Origin: Magnolia sinica
Taxonomy: Eukaryota; Streptophyta; Magnoliopsida; Magnoliales; Magnoliaceae
Reading direction: 5' to 3'
NCBI RefSeq assembly: GCF_029962835.1
Contig: NC_080575.1
Span: forward strand, 41,082,336 to 41,146,335
DNA length: 64,000 bases
Under the pieces are notes generated by a model. The model saw only the letters and a list, made by a program, of their open reading frames with translations, ran no database searches and was not told the origin of the DNA. The translations under genes and the position numbers were made by a program. The number at the start of each line of letters is the position of its first letter. Within the stretch, counting starts at the first letter, position 1. Below are positions 23,301 through 36,767 of the stretch, in pieces.

Positions 23301-26300
23301 AATGATCCTGTTATGGCCAATGAGATGAAGATCATAGATGGAGAAAAAAAGGCAGAACTGATTTTCTGCCTGATAGGTTTGATGGGCGAGAGGTTGAATA
23401 AATTGATGGGTAAAAAATCATCAAGAGGGGCTCGTGAGTCATTGGAGGCAAAAGATGACTGAAAAGATGAAGGATGTTTGCCAGACAGATATTGCTTCTC
23501 CAAAATGTTAGTTCAGAAAAAGAGTGAATTTTGGAATAATTTTCCGATTGAGAAAATCTCCATTTCTCACAAGATTTTGGCTGGGAAAAAAAAAGCACAA
23601 TCTCAAAATAAAGTTGGCTATCAAGAAACCTCTATCCAACACCCTTTATAATGCACTCAAAAATGATGGTGATGGTGATGGGAAAGGAGGGGAGCGGAAA
23701 GCGAATGATCATGTTATGGCCAATGAGATGAAGATCATAGATGGAGAGGAAAAAAAAGAGGGCAGAACTGATTTTCTGCGTGATAGGTTTGATGGGCAAG
23801 AGGTTGAATAAATTGATGGGTAAAAAATCATCAAGAGGGGCACATGAGTCATTGGAGGCAAAAGATGACTGAAAAGATGAAGGAAGTGTGCCACATAGAT
23901 ATTGCTTCTCCAAAATGTTAGTTCAGAAAAAGAGTGAATTTTGGAATAATTTTCCGACTGAGAAAATCTCCATTTCTCACAAGATTTTGGCTGGGAAAAA
24001 AAGCACAATCTCAAAATAAAGTTGGCTATCAAGAAACCTCTATCCAACACCCTTTATAATGCACTTTTGACGTCTATCATGTATGTGAGCTTTACATGGT
24101 GGTTCATGGATTATTGGACAGAAGTGTTGTAGCCAAAGTAGTTTTATGTCTCAAGATGAGTGGATATATTCAAGTAACATAAAGAAGATGGCAGAGACAA
24201 AGGATGATGATGAAACCTTCCAAATCTCTCCAATCTTGGCCAAGAGGATGGGGATGGGTCCATGATGTATTTCCATGAAGGTGGAAGACATGGAGTTACC
24301 AAAGGAGGAAGCTAAAAAAAAAAAAAAAAGATTTGAGGCTTCAATGTGTTAAGGAGCTTTCTAATATTGCACAACGTGGTCCAATAGTAGTGTGTGAACC
24401 ATCACTGGACTCAGAAGACAGTAAAGTAATCATCAGTTACAGATCCATGTGGAATTCAGCGAAAGTGAGGAAAAACTAATAAAAATCCAAATCTTTTGGC
24501 AATTAAGTCTTCAAAACCACCTGACCCTTATGGATGAGGTTGCAATTAGAGAAGGCTTTGGCATTGGAAGATAGTGAGGCACAAAAAGGCCATTTCGAAG
24601 GGACAAAAATTTAGTAAACTAAGAGAAACGTGTGAAAGCGGGTGTCAAGTAATAGAGAATGGAGAAAAGTTGGATCAGCTAGTGCTTTCTAGATCCATTA
24701 TTGTTCATAAGGGGTGGGGTTGGTCCTTTCAAGATTCGAGGGAGAATCTTATGGAGCATACTGCCTCATCTGATCCTTTGGGGCATCTGGAAGGAGCAGA
24801 ATAAAAAGGGTGTTTGAGGATGTTGTCCTACGCGATGCAACCAAGGAGAGAATAAAATGGCATCTTATTAATTGGGGATGGATGTCAGAAAGTATTCAAA
24901 AAGGGTACTAGCACCCGGTTGGATAGATGCTTGATCAAGGTCGTGAGGGGTGGGCCAATCAAGATTGTCATATTCATGTCTTAGATCCCTGTTGAAGCTT
25001 TTGTGCACAATCTTGGGAATTCAGGAGCTAAGGGTATTCGCAGAGATAGCAAGGGCAATACATAATTTGTATATTTAGTCCTTACAATGTTGGAAACTCA
25101 AACCAAGATGTCTTAAAAGCAACCGAAATTGGGCCAACTTCTATTTGGAGTGGTGTGGCTAGGTGGATGAGATAATTGTCAAAGAAGATTTGAAAAGTGC
25201 TATTCTATGGCCACCGAGATCAAAATATTGCCCATGGAAGTGTTATTTTATAATGTATGTGAATAAAGGGATGTTGGCTCCATCAGCTTCTCCATCTTAT
25301 TCCTTGGGAGGCTAATTCCATTGTTGATTCATTGGCTAAAGGAGGTGTAAATTGATCTTTATATGTGGGGTGGTTCCCGATGCATTGCCTCAATGTTTAT
25401 TCCCTTTGCTTATTTTCATCCTTTTAATAAAATTCTCATTGATTACAACAAAAACAAAGAGGAAAAAAGAAAGAAAAGAGGAAAAAAAGAAAAAGAAAAA
25501 AAGAAAGAAATTAGGGAGAGATGGCATCAATTGCCAAGTTTCTTAATGAAGATTCTCACTTGTAATGTAAGGGGTTGGGGAAATTCTGGTGTAATGGATG
25601 CTTGTATACTTTTCATCACATTTATCCACCAGGATATTCATTAGCAAGTAAACAACGGTGCAATCCGAATCTCAGGTGGGCCACACTAAAGGCCAAAACT
25701 TCCCCACCACTCATTTATTTTCACAAGGGCACTTTTGTCAAATTGAAAAGTATACAAGCTACTCTCGAAGTAGGGGTACAAAACTAATGTAGGGGCATTT
25801 TCAGCCTTTATGTACAAAACTAAAGGCTCGAGTGGGTTTGCCTGTGGGATGCTGGGGCACACTTGGGGTGGGCGGCCCATGTGAGGCGGGCCCCACCTGT
25901 GTGAAGCGGGTGGCTTGTGTGAAGCAAAACCCATGTGAAGTGAGGCCCACGAGGGGGGTTCGGCCGAAGTCCTAACCCATGCGACGTGAGGCCTGGGCTA
26001 TGAGATAAAGGGATTAATTTGCCATGCTCTATCAGTTCGAGCTTTTAGAGCAAGTGGTTAATTATCTTGCATCTAGGTAGTATCATAGTAGCAGGTCTCG
26101 TGTTCAAGACTCTTCACCGGAGGTGATTAATGAAAGGGCATTTTCACACCGGGCTCGAGTGAGGTTGCCTATGGGATGCAGTAGCATTTTCACACCGGAC
26201 TCGAGTGGGGTTGCCTGTGGGATGTAGGGGCACACTCGGGTTGAGTGGTCTGTGTGAGTCTGGCCCTATCTGTGTGAAGCAGGTGGCTTGTGTGAAGTGG

Positions 26301-27302
26301 GGCCCACGAGGGAGGTTTGGTCGAGGTCCTAACCAGTGTTGTGAGTAGCGTGCGTAGTGTAGCAGTAGCGTACGCCACGTAGCGTAGCGTAGCAAAATCG
26401 CTACATAGCACAACAAATAGCGTATATCCCCTGTAGCGCATGCTACAGGGGTCGTAGTGTACGCTGCGGACGTGTAGCATGTAGCGCAAGTAGCACGCGC
26501 TACCTGTTCTTTTTTTTTTTTTTTCACTGTATTAAATAGTTGTGAACTCACACCACAAGCAAGCACTTAAAAAAAAAAACCCTTATTCGAAAGGGTTTCT
26601 AAACGCAAACCGACGCTGCTCCTCTCTCCACTCTTCAATCTTGCGATCGAAAAGCCCTTCGAAGGGGCTTCTTTGGCCGATTGTTGGAGACTACAAGGAG
26701 CTCCATTTGGTGCAGTTTCATCAACAATGGAGAAGAAATGACGGAGAAATCGGATTTCCCCTATTCCGGTTGTAATCGGCTGTGGAGCTTCAACTTTTGC
26801 AGTTTTCATTGATTCAATCTCATCTTGAGACAAAAATAGGTATGCTCGTTCCTTTTTTTGAATTTTTTTGATGTACAATGAAAATAACTTGGTATTTTGA
26901 GTTTTTTTTTATTTTTCATTTTTTCCCTTTTAAAATGCTGGTTACTGTCTTTTTTTTGTTCTTTATACTTTTTTCCATTTCTTTTTCTGTGGTATGGCCC
27001 ACGTGGGGCCCACTGAGGTCTGTGAGGGGGTGGATGTGCATTATTTTCTATGGTGTGGTCCACGTGGGGCCCACTGAGGTGCGTGAAGGGGTGGATGTGT
27101 ATTGTTTTCTATGGTGTGGCCCACGTGGGGCCCACTAAGGTGTGTGAAGGGGTGGATGTGCATTGTTTTCTATGGTGTGACCCATGTGGGGCCCACTGAG
27201 GTGCGTGAAGGGGTGGATTTGTATTCTTTGGGATTTTTATTTTGAAGAATGTGACATTTATATATTTTACTTTTTTCTTACTATTTAATATATATATATA
27301 TG

Positions 27303-27390
<88 letters not shown>

Positions 27391-30300
27391 AGTATTGTGT
27401 AGCTTTTGCTACACGCTACGGAGGGTTGAACGCTACACAACACGCTACCGCTATTTAAAACATTGGTCCTAACTCATGCAATGTGGGGCCTGGGCTATGA
27501 GATAAAGGGATTAATTTGCCATGCTCTATTAGTACGAGCTTTTAGAGCAAGTGGTTAATTGTCCTGCATCAAAAACCCTACATGCATGACAACTCCTTAT
27601 TTCCCCCTCCTCACATTGTGAATTACCAAATTGCCATCATTAATTAAAAATGCCCTAGAAGTGTGAAATGGGGCCCACCTTCATCAACTTCAAATATCAA
27701 CACCGTCCATCCGTTTTGTCATGTCTTTTTTGGTTAAGGGCCCAAAAATGAGACTGTTCTGAGTGGTAGGCTGGCACTACGAAGTCTCAGTAGTATATAA
27801 TTTCTGGACTACTAAAAGAAATCTTGTCGGTATGGTCCACATGATCATTTGATCTACCTCATTTTTTTTATCCATGCCACAATACAACCGTTATAGTGAA
27901 ATGGATGGTACAGGTCATCACAAAAAATAGTGGCCCTGTCTAGATGAAAATGATGATTTTGAGCCACTCGTAGCTCTATGTGGGTATGAGCCACAACCAC
28001 ACATTATTCACAGGTATTTGATAGTTTTATACTTCTTCTTTTGCTTTTGAATGTATTGCTTGTGTTTCTGTACAGGTCTTCTTACAGTTTTAAATTATAT
28101 GAATAGACTTCGAATATGCATTAATTTATTTTGACAACTCATAGATTAGGACCCCATACAAAGGAAACCTATTATGTGCACTTGTTTTTTGTGATGTTTT
28201 GATTTTGAAGTATGTATTGATGTATTTTTTTAATCATCCATAAAGTTTCATTGAAAAATTCGATCAATTTCTCAATGTTGCCTCATGTTTCCCAACAATA
28301 GCAATATAGTACGCGATACAACCAATATATCCCATGCAATAACTGATATGTATCCGTATCCCAAGGGTTGCAATATGCAATAACGATATGGAAAACATTG
28401 GATTTATAGAGTCTTGTATGCTTGTGATTCTTGTGACAAGATCTAAGGTTATTTTCAACCATTTCTAATATCTCTGTGTGTTTTTGGTTTTAAGTATTGT
28501 TAAAGGATTTAGGGTTATTTTCAAACATTTTGTGCGTGTGTGTTGTTGTTGTAAGTATTGTTACAAAATTTAGGATTACTTTCAATCATTTCATGATTGT
28601 GTGTGGTTGTGAGTCTTGTGATAGGATTTAGGGTTATTTTCAATCATTTCTATTCTCTTTGGGTGTGTGAGCGTTATTTTGAATAATTTCGTGTGCTTTG
28701 TGCATGTTTGCAATACATATTGGCCCATATCAGGCAATGCTGTCACCATTATGTGTGCATGCATGCTTTGTGCACACATGTGCCCTATAAAGAACCTCTT
28801 TCACTTTATTTTTTTCCCTCATTTTCTCCTTCTTTCTTCATTTAAACCATAGAGGAATCTTAGGAAGTCATTTCACTAGATCTAGCCCAAGAAGGAGATC
28901 AATACACAATATTTGAGTGGTATTTCCCGAATTGAAGTAGAGGATGGCCATTTTGGAGAAATAAAAAGGACAGTAATTTATATATATTTTTTTAATTCAT
29001 TTTTCTTCTTTTTGTTAGATTTCATTGTAATAGGCTCTAATCTACCAAATCATGTTTGATTTATGTTCAAATAGGGCCTATTTGATTGCTTTTCATAATT
29101 CAGGTTATTTTTTGAGATGAATAGTAATTGAGGTTTATTCATCCAATTTTTTTCTTCAAATTTCTTTAAACTTTTGCCAGTTTTCAGGGAATATTGGAGT
29201 TGAATAATAACTCTAGTATTTTTCTTGAAATGTCTCTAGGAAAATGGTTGTTTTAAAAATGTTTAAGCTAGATATATGATATATGCACTCTAGAGATGAA
29301 TTTACCAATTTAGCATTTTCAGGCATTTGTTGGGCCTCATTTATGTATTAGTGAATCTTATTGTATATGTACTGGAACCTTTGTGCATGTGTATTTGTGG
29401 ACCTAATGGAGGATGATGGAAACTATCCTAGGATACAAGATGAGAGATCAATTTACACATTAATTTCAGCAATCAACATGTAAAATCAAACATAACCACA
29501 TAATAGATTCAAAAATTCATATTTATAACACGAAAGTCCTAGGTTATCACATGTGCGGGGTACAAGGTGTCCCGTATCGGTATCGGTTGGCATAACGGTG
29601 ACCTCCAAAACCGATACGGATATGGGGTCGTAACGGCGATACGGGGGCGTAACGGCCCATAACGGCGTTAAATATTTTTTTTTGCCAAAAAAATATTAAA
29701 AAATATGTATTAAATCCGAAATATTCTAAGCATTCCAAATATGCATTCATTTATAAATTGGAACATGTTTATGGTGGTGTAACGGTCCACTCTTTGGTGA
29801 GAAGCTGTGTCGGACTGTCTGATTAATTTTTGAACCAGGTAACCTAAATTTGACTACAAAATGTATATATTTAATTTTCTAAATATCTAATTTATATACT
29901 TAACAATTTAATATCTTTCTCCCAGTAGTTCTTTAAAAAAATGAAATTAAATTCAGGTAGATGGCGTTGCCAATTTCGGGCTGACTTGGAGGACCAATCT
30001 ATGCCCCAAATTAGCCTCAAATTCATGCAATTTATTGTCATTATCCCACTTATGTATTAGTGGACATTTATTGGATAGTGAATCATGAAAAAAAATCAAA
30101 AGGCCCTATTTTAAAAAATAAGAGTACACCAAATAACAATTAAAACTATTCAAATAATTTGATTTTGGCATTGTGAGTTAGCAATTGCAGTTTATAATTT
30201 AATTGGTAAATTTTAAGTTAATATGTCTTTGGTACAATTTTTTAAGGCCCCAAATTAGGTGGGACTTGGATGGTGAAGTGTAGCACACATGTCAAAGTTT

Positions 30301-33300
30301 TTTGGGCCCCACGCATGATGAATGTGTTATATCTAAACCGTCCATTCATTTGACGAGATCGTCTTAAGGCTTGACACGAAAAATAATACAGATCTAATTA
30401 TCAAGTGGACCACACTGCAAAAAGCAGTGGGGGATTGAACGTCTACCATTGAAAACTTTTTTGGGATCACATAACTTTTAGATCAATATGAAATTTGTTT
30501 TTCCTCTTCATTCAGGTCTTTTTGACCTTATGAACAGATTGGATGGAAAATAAATGTTACGGTGGGCCTATGAATTATTTAACGGTGAAAATCATCATCT
30601 CCGCTGCTATTTTTGGTGTGGTCCAGGCGTTCTTTGGATACGATTCATTTTTTAGGTAATGCTCTAAAATAATATTTAAAAATAGATGAACGGTGTGGAT
30701 ATAATAAATACATCACTGTGGAGCCTATAAAACTTTGATCTCCTTTGAACCGTTCGTACAACTCGGAGCTCGAGGAGTGTCAGCGCTCGTCTCAGCGTTA
30801 CACATACCTACAGCAGCTTACGCTGCCAAAAAAAAAAGAAGGAGAGAGGGAAACCGAAAAGAAAAAAGAGGGAAAGAAGAGAAGAAAAAAGAGGGAAAGA
30901 GGGAAAGAACAGAGAGAGAGAGAGGGAGAGAGAGAGAGAGAGAGAAGAAGAAGAAGGAGGAGGAGGAGGCCGCAGCCGCAGCCGCAGCAGGCCAAGAAGA
31001 AGAAGAAGAAGAAGAAGAAGAGAGAGAAGAAGAAGAGGAAAAGAAAGGAAAAAGGTAAGGGTTTTTTTATTTATTTATTTATTTTTTTTTTTCAAGGCCC
31101 GTAACAGCCGTTACGGGTCAGTAACGGCCGTTACGCCCGTTACCGTTACGGCCGATACGTAACCGTTTTGGGACACCCTGGCGGGGTATGAAAATATAAA
31201 ATAATTCAATAGTAGCCCACTTGGAAGTAGAGACTTCCAATCTAGCGTGGGTAGTGCAACAACCAGTGGATAAACAAAGATGTAAGCAAAATTCTGGTTT
31301 GAGGAAAGTTTCACAAAAATTCATATTTTCATTAGAGTTTTGTATTCATGCATGAAGATTTAGGAATGGGGTTTTTAGGGATTCAAAGGATATAGAGATT
31401 AGGGAGTTTTGGAGGAAAATCAAAGAGGCAAAACCCCAAACGGGGTTCCACAGGTGTCTAGGTAAAGGAGAAGAAAGAGAGGGAGGATTGAGTGGGGTTT
31501 TGATGGGTTTAGAAGGTTGTTATGAAAAGGGAAAGGGAAAGATGAAGACAAGAGAAGAAGAAGAATACCTTTTGAAGAAGAGAAAGATGAACGATGTACC
31601 TTGGAGAATCCACCACCAAACAAGCTTCTTCCACAATTCAATTGGAATGGGGGGTTTCTCACAAACCTCAAAACACAATGAGAAAAATTCTTTCACACAA
31701 GAGAGCTTCTATCTTCTTCTTTTTCTCTTTCTTCTCAATAACACTATTGGGGTTGGACCTCCCCCCCCCCCCCCCTGTGCTTTTATAATTAAAAATTTGG
31801 AATAATTACAACTATTCCTCTCACTTAAGTGAAATGGCTCATCATTCAAAATAAGAAAACTAAAACACTTATTATCAATCTCAACCATCAAATAAATCCT
31901 AAAAATAACAAAAAAAAAAAAAAAAAAAAAAAAAAAACATAAAGGAAGCAAGATCAGAATCCAAGTGGCCCCAGATCTGGAAGATCTGGCGGCCCGATCA
32001 TGGTTTGATCGATAAGATTTAGCGGTCGGATTGACACAAAATAAAAATCGTATGACTAAAATGGTCTCCTAAGTAGCCCACATGCATCATCCCAAAGTGA
32101 GGTCTTCCTAATGCACATCAAATGCATGTGGGGTCATCAAAATGGCCCGGCGGGCCCCATCTGGAACTCGTCTCCCATCCACAAAGAAAGTTGTGCTAAT
32201 TTAGGTGGTCGTCTCCGTCTCTGGTACACTCGAGTAAGTCCTCTGATGTCCTCATCAGGACCTTTCCACACGTATTTGCTCACCTCTGTACTGTTTGAAG
32301 TGCTCGTTATTAGATATCATGAATCATGATAGCTCTTGCCTACTTGGTTGTAATGACTCTAGTAGTCATATGAATTGATGAAGATGTTGGTTAATATATC
32401 ATATATCATATGCATTTATAGGAATCATTAAAACTCTAGAGGTTAAAGAGTCAAAACTCAGCTTTCAACTGGCCAAGCCAATAGACAACATTCTCACCAA
32501 AAAATGGTCTTTTACATCATTTAATACATGTTAAAAACCAAGAATACATTTTGGTGTTTTACATTTCTTTCCAATTTTCTGGTTTATATATATTTTAAAT
32601 TTTTTTGGGCCAAACAAATTTTGGTCGATATGGCTCAATATCAGCTCGTGTCATATGGGGTTTCAGGGGGCCCAATACAGTCCCCGAAAAGGCCAAAACC
32701 TATATTTAGAAGAATGCTACATGCCCAACTTTCCTTTTTTCTATTCTCTTCCATATCCTCCTCTTTTATTTTCTAGCCTCTCCAATATCCTTCTTTCTCC
32801 CTCTATATTGTAGCTTCCCTCTTTCCTTTTCTTTCCTAGTTTTTAGCCTCATGAGACCACACACCTGTCATGGTTTTTATTTTTATATAAAGTGAAAGAA
32901 AATGATAAAGACATGACATATACACATGTATTCATCAACTTCACCATGTATACACCATTATGAAGTGATTTATTTATCTGCTAACCAGTCATTTCATGGG
33001 AGTTGCATTTGACAGAAACCAGATCTGCTCATTCTGCTACAAGCACTTCCATATTCTGCTGAGAAGGATTCAACAATGCATCATATGTTATGAAAAATAA
33101 ATATTAAAGGGAAAGAAAAAAAATATTTAATAAAAAATAAAAATAAAAAATATTTGTCTGCCTCCATAAACATAGTACCATTTGAAGTCTGCTATGTATT
33201 GTTTTATTTTGCATTCCACTTTATCGTACCAAGGGCTAAAATGAGTTTGCTATTTAAATTCTATGCTGATTAGCATATCCTATTTTGCATATCACTTCAC

Positions 33301-36300
33301 TGTTTTAAGGGCAGAGTCGAATCTACTTAAAGCGCATGTGGAGGCTCAAGCAAAAGAGCTCAACCAAAGAAAAAATCAGATAAAAGAACTTGAAGAGAAG
33401 GAGCAAGTGGCAAACGAAAGTGTAATCTATTTTCTGGACTGGCTTCTGAGTTTATTAATATTATTTCTTTATAAACAAATTAGTGATTAAAAGTAATAAC
33501 TCTCTTCTGTGTCTGTGGACTAATTACAGTTTGCTTTACGTCACTTGTATGTATTGAGTATTGACTGGGCTTGTTAATATTTAAAGGTTGAAGGCCTTAT
33601 GACGGACATTGCGGCTGCAGAAGAAGAAATTGCACGATGGAAATTGGCAGCAGAGCAAGAAGCTGCAGCGGGCAGAGCTGTTGAACAGGAGTTTATGGCT
33701 CAGGTATGCACATGCTGTAGGCCAATAGAAGTCTGAGATTATTTGTCTTTGAAATGTAGTTGGTTCAATAAATTGCACCTTTTATTGAATGATTTTGATC
33801 TTACTAGTGATCCAAAAATTATATTAGCATTTTCAGATGCCATCATAATTTCCATTCTATTAGGTTGCTTGATAATGAGAATGAGAAATAGGATTTTTTT
33901 TTTTTTTTTTTTTTCAGGTTACAACGTGTTCATTTTAGGGTGATCTAATCTACTTTAGGGTAAATAGTAATACCACAATTAGAAAAATTATATATGTATA
34001 TGAGAGGAGGGAGGGAGGGAGGGAGATGGAATATGATGTAGAGAAGAGATTAATCCTCTCAATGGATTCCATGATCTCCAGAAAACAAAAGGAGATAATA
34101 CTGGATTATAGGGCTGAATTTTCAGCTATGATAAAATAACTCGAATTCACTCAATAGTTTTCACATAATAATCTGCAAATACATAACTTCTCTTGGGCCA
34201 TATTATTACCATCTAAACAAGTATTCCAAACCTCAACTTTGTAATTTTGAAGCACTGTCAACTCAGCTTACTATCAAATAAGGACTTCCAAAAACTTATC
34301 ACCATCCAAAAATAAATGTAAATTTTACTTGGAACTTGCCTATAACAGAAGCTTACCTAAATTCAATCCAATTAAAATTAGAAACCAAGTAAAACAATCT
34401 TTCACCAATAAACTAAATAATTGAGTACTCTAAGGTAACAATTGAGCAAGCTTGGAAACTAACTTTTGTTGGCTTTAAATATACGAAATAGCTTAAACTA
34501 AGCTTGGAGCTTCTGGATTAATTGAGAAAATTTCCAAATCATGGACCAAATCTGGTCAATTCCCATGGGAGGTTGCAAAGCTAAATTAATTAACTTAAAA
34601 AAGAAAGATTTATTAATAATCAACCATTTTCAGTAGGTTATGATATAATTCCTCATTGAGGAATTTCCTATTCTTAATTAGATATTGTCTAATAATTGGA
34701 TTCTTCCTCATTTGTAATTGGTGGATAATGGTTGAGGTATGGGTTAGGTGCATCGTACTTGATTGCATGCATACGATCCGTAATACTCATCAAAAGTATG
34801 GTATAGTTCCTTTTTCTTTTTTCTTTTTTTCCTTTTCTTTCTTTCTTTTTCAACATTGAGAGAGACAAGAAAGAATACTTGCAAAGCTTTATTGTTTTGT
34901 TTTGAAATAAGGGTAGGGGGAACCCAGGTCCATCTGGATTGGAAGGGGTCTTGGGGAACATTTGACTATTTCAACAGTGGATAATCGCAAATCGTTGAGT
35001 GGATTATGATGGAGATTCACAAGAGGAATCAATGGGTGATTATGAATGGTAAAATCAATACAGCACGACAGAGATTCTCTCTTCATGGAGCAGTTCTTGG
35101 AAGAATGCTCAGAGGTGAAATTCCATTGGGTTTTTGGAAGCTTTGGCAAGGTGATGGAGATGGTCATTCCTTGCCAACTTCGATAATCAATGATTAGAGA
35201 CTTCATGTTCATGCAGTTTAAAGAAATTGCTGGCCTCAATGGAAATGTGTTTCCAGGGCATCTAATTGTTCACTTCTCGAAATATGGTCCTGACAACTGA
35301 AGTACAGATTCATGGGAAGCTTCCCTAAAGAAGAATTTTTTTTTTTCAAAAAAAAGTGGCAGTAAATGTTGGCAGTCTTCCTAAGCAGTCTAGTGCAAGA
35401 AGACTTTGTAGAGATGTGGTGGTTTTAGGTTAATGGTCGTGAAGGCCTGACAAATCCTGAAAAAGGGTTTGGGTGCCAGAGTAAAGTTGAGAAAAAAAAA
35501 TTTGCAAATGTTGAGGAAGTCTGAGGTGAGAAATGAGTGATGATGAAACCATTGCAATTGAAAGGTGGATGGGTGAAAGATGACTGGTGGGTAGGTTGGT
35601 TTTTTTGCTTCAATTCTCCTTAGAAATTTTCGGGTTGGTGGGCAGCATGTTGTCTCATGAAAGTGGAAAGATTGAGAAGGATGTTGCCCACATAATTCAA
35701 GCTGGTGGAAGAATTGGAGATGTTCCTCCGGAGTTTTATGTGATCATTGTGTGCCACTTAAACTGCAAGGGTAATTATATACAATAGCTACAACAACAGT
35801 AATATTGGACAATTTTGCTTACGAAACATTAGAGGGAATTTCCAACATAAGCCAGGGGTATTTAGGGTGTTTTAAGATTGTTGTGCTTGCAACAGACGGC
35901 TAGAATTTTACCCAATCCCTGTAACAATGGTGTGACGATTTTAGTGTCTATTTATTCTCTTCTTTTTGTGCGGGTAGCCAGCACCCTCTTTACCTTCTAG
36001 GGCTGTCAATGGACCAAGCTCGGGCTAGGCAAAATAATTTTTTTTAATAGGCCTGGCTTGAACAGTTCAAAATCCGGGCCAAAGCCAACCATAGGCCCAG
36101 CCCATTGACAGCCCTACTACCTTCCCTGCGTGTGGCTGGAAAACCCTCTTTTTTTTTTTTTTTCTTTTTTTCTTGTTTTTTTTTTTTGTCTCCGCACGTT
36201 TCCCACACCTCTCTTCGTGTATCACATCCTCTCTCTCTCTCTCCCGATGCCTCTCCCTTCCGATTTCTTTGCCTTTCCTCACTCACACATCTAGCAAACC

Positions 36301-36528
36301 AATTCCTTCTCTCCATGTGCGTTGCACATGCCATACCCCCTATTGGATATAAATTCAAGGGAAAATTTTAAAATTGGCAATTAATTGACCCACTTTATGA
36401 GGCAAAGTCTTGGTAATTTGCAGGCAACATGAGTAGCCATACCTATTACAATAGTGAGTGTTGAGATGGATGTGCAACTAAACCGGGAAGGATATAAATT
36501 AAGAATGAGGTTATTTGTAATGTGTGTG

Positions 36529-36583
<55 letters not shown>

Positions 36584-36716
36584 ATGGTTCTGAATATCAG
36601 TATCGGCAGGCATGTCAGCCCAACCAAAAAATGATATGATATAGTGTTGCGTATCGTTATTGGAAGCGTATCAAACAGAATTTTTTTAGTTAAAAAAGGA
36701 AAAAATATTTAAAATA

Positions 36717-36767
<51 letters not shown>

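Larger units (their letters stand above)
26334..27465. mobile_element. hAT-type element, 1132 bp, with perfect 8-bp target duplication
   Basis: Flanked by GTCCTAAC at 26326-26333 and 27466-27473. Inverted ends CAGTGTTGTGAGTAGCG and, reverse-complemented, CAATGTTTTAAATAGCG. Subterminal regions are rich in TAGCG / CGCTA words, typical of hAT transposase binding. It carries 61-bp tandem repeats and a long (TA)n run but no transposase. The ORFs inside are low complexity. Confidence 0.85.
29563..31180. mobile_element. hAT-type element, 1618 bp, with perfect 8-bp target duplication
   Basis: Flanked by GCGGGGTA at 29555-29562 and 31181-31188. Ends CAAGGTGTCCCGTATCGG and, reverse-complemented, CAGGGTGTCCCAAAACGG. 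Subterminal regions carry many GTAACGG / CCGTTAC words. It contains a piece of the Mutator-like MITE family and a GA-rich tract and has no transposase. Confidence 0.85.
11556..33309 (+). other. Intron 2 of the coiled-coil gene, 21,754 bp
   Basis: Bounded by a good donor (CTCAG|GTATGC) and acceptor (GTTTTAAG|G). The two flanking exons join in phase and continue one coiled coil. It is filled with the Athila element, hAT-type elements, LINE pieces and simple repeats listed separately. No exon-like or independent gene sequence was recognised inside it. Confidence 0.8.

Noticed and set aside
26144..26566. 140-aa and 99-aa ORFs on - rich in Thr/Ala/Tyr
   Set aside because: They translate the TAGCG-rich end of the hAT-type element; no protein family.
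30735..31104. Glu/Lys/Arg-rich ORFs on + and Leu/Ser-rich ORF on -
   Set aside because: They are translations of (GA)n, (GAG)n and (GAA)n low-complexity DNA inside a hAT-type element.
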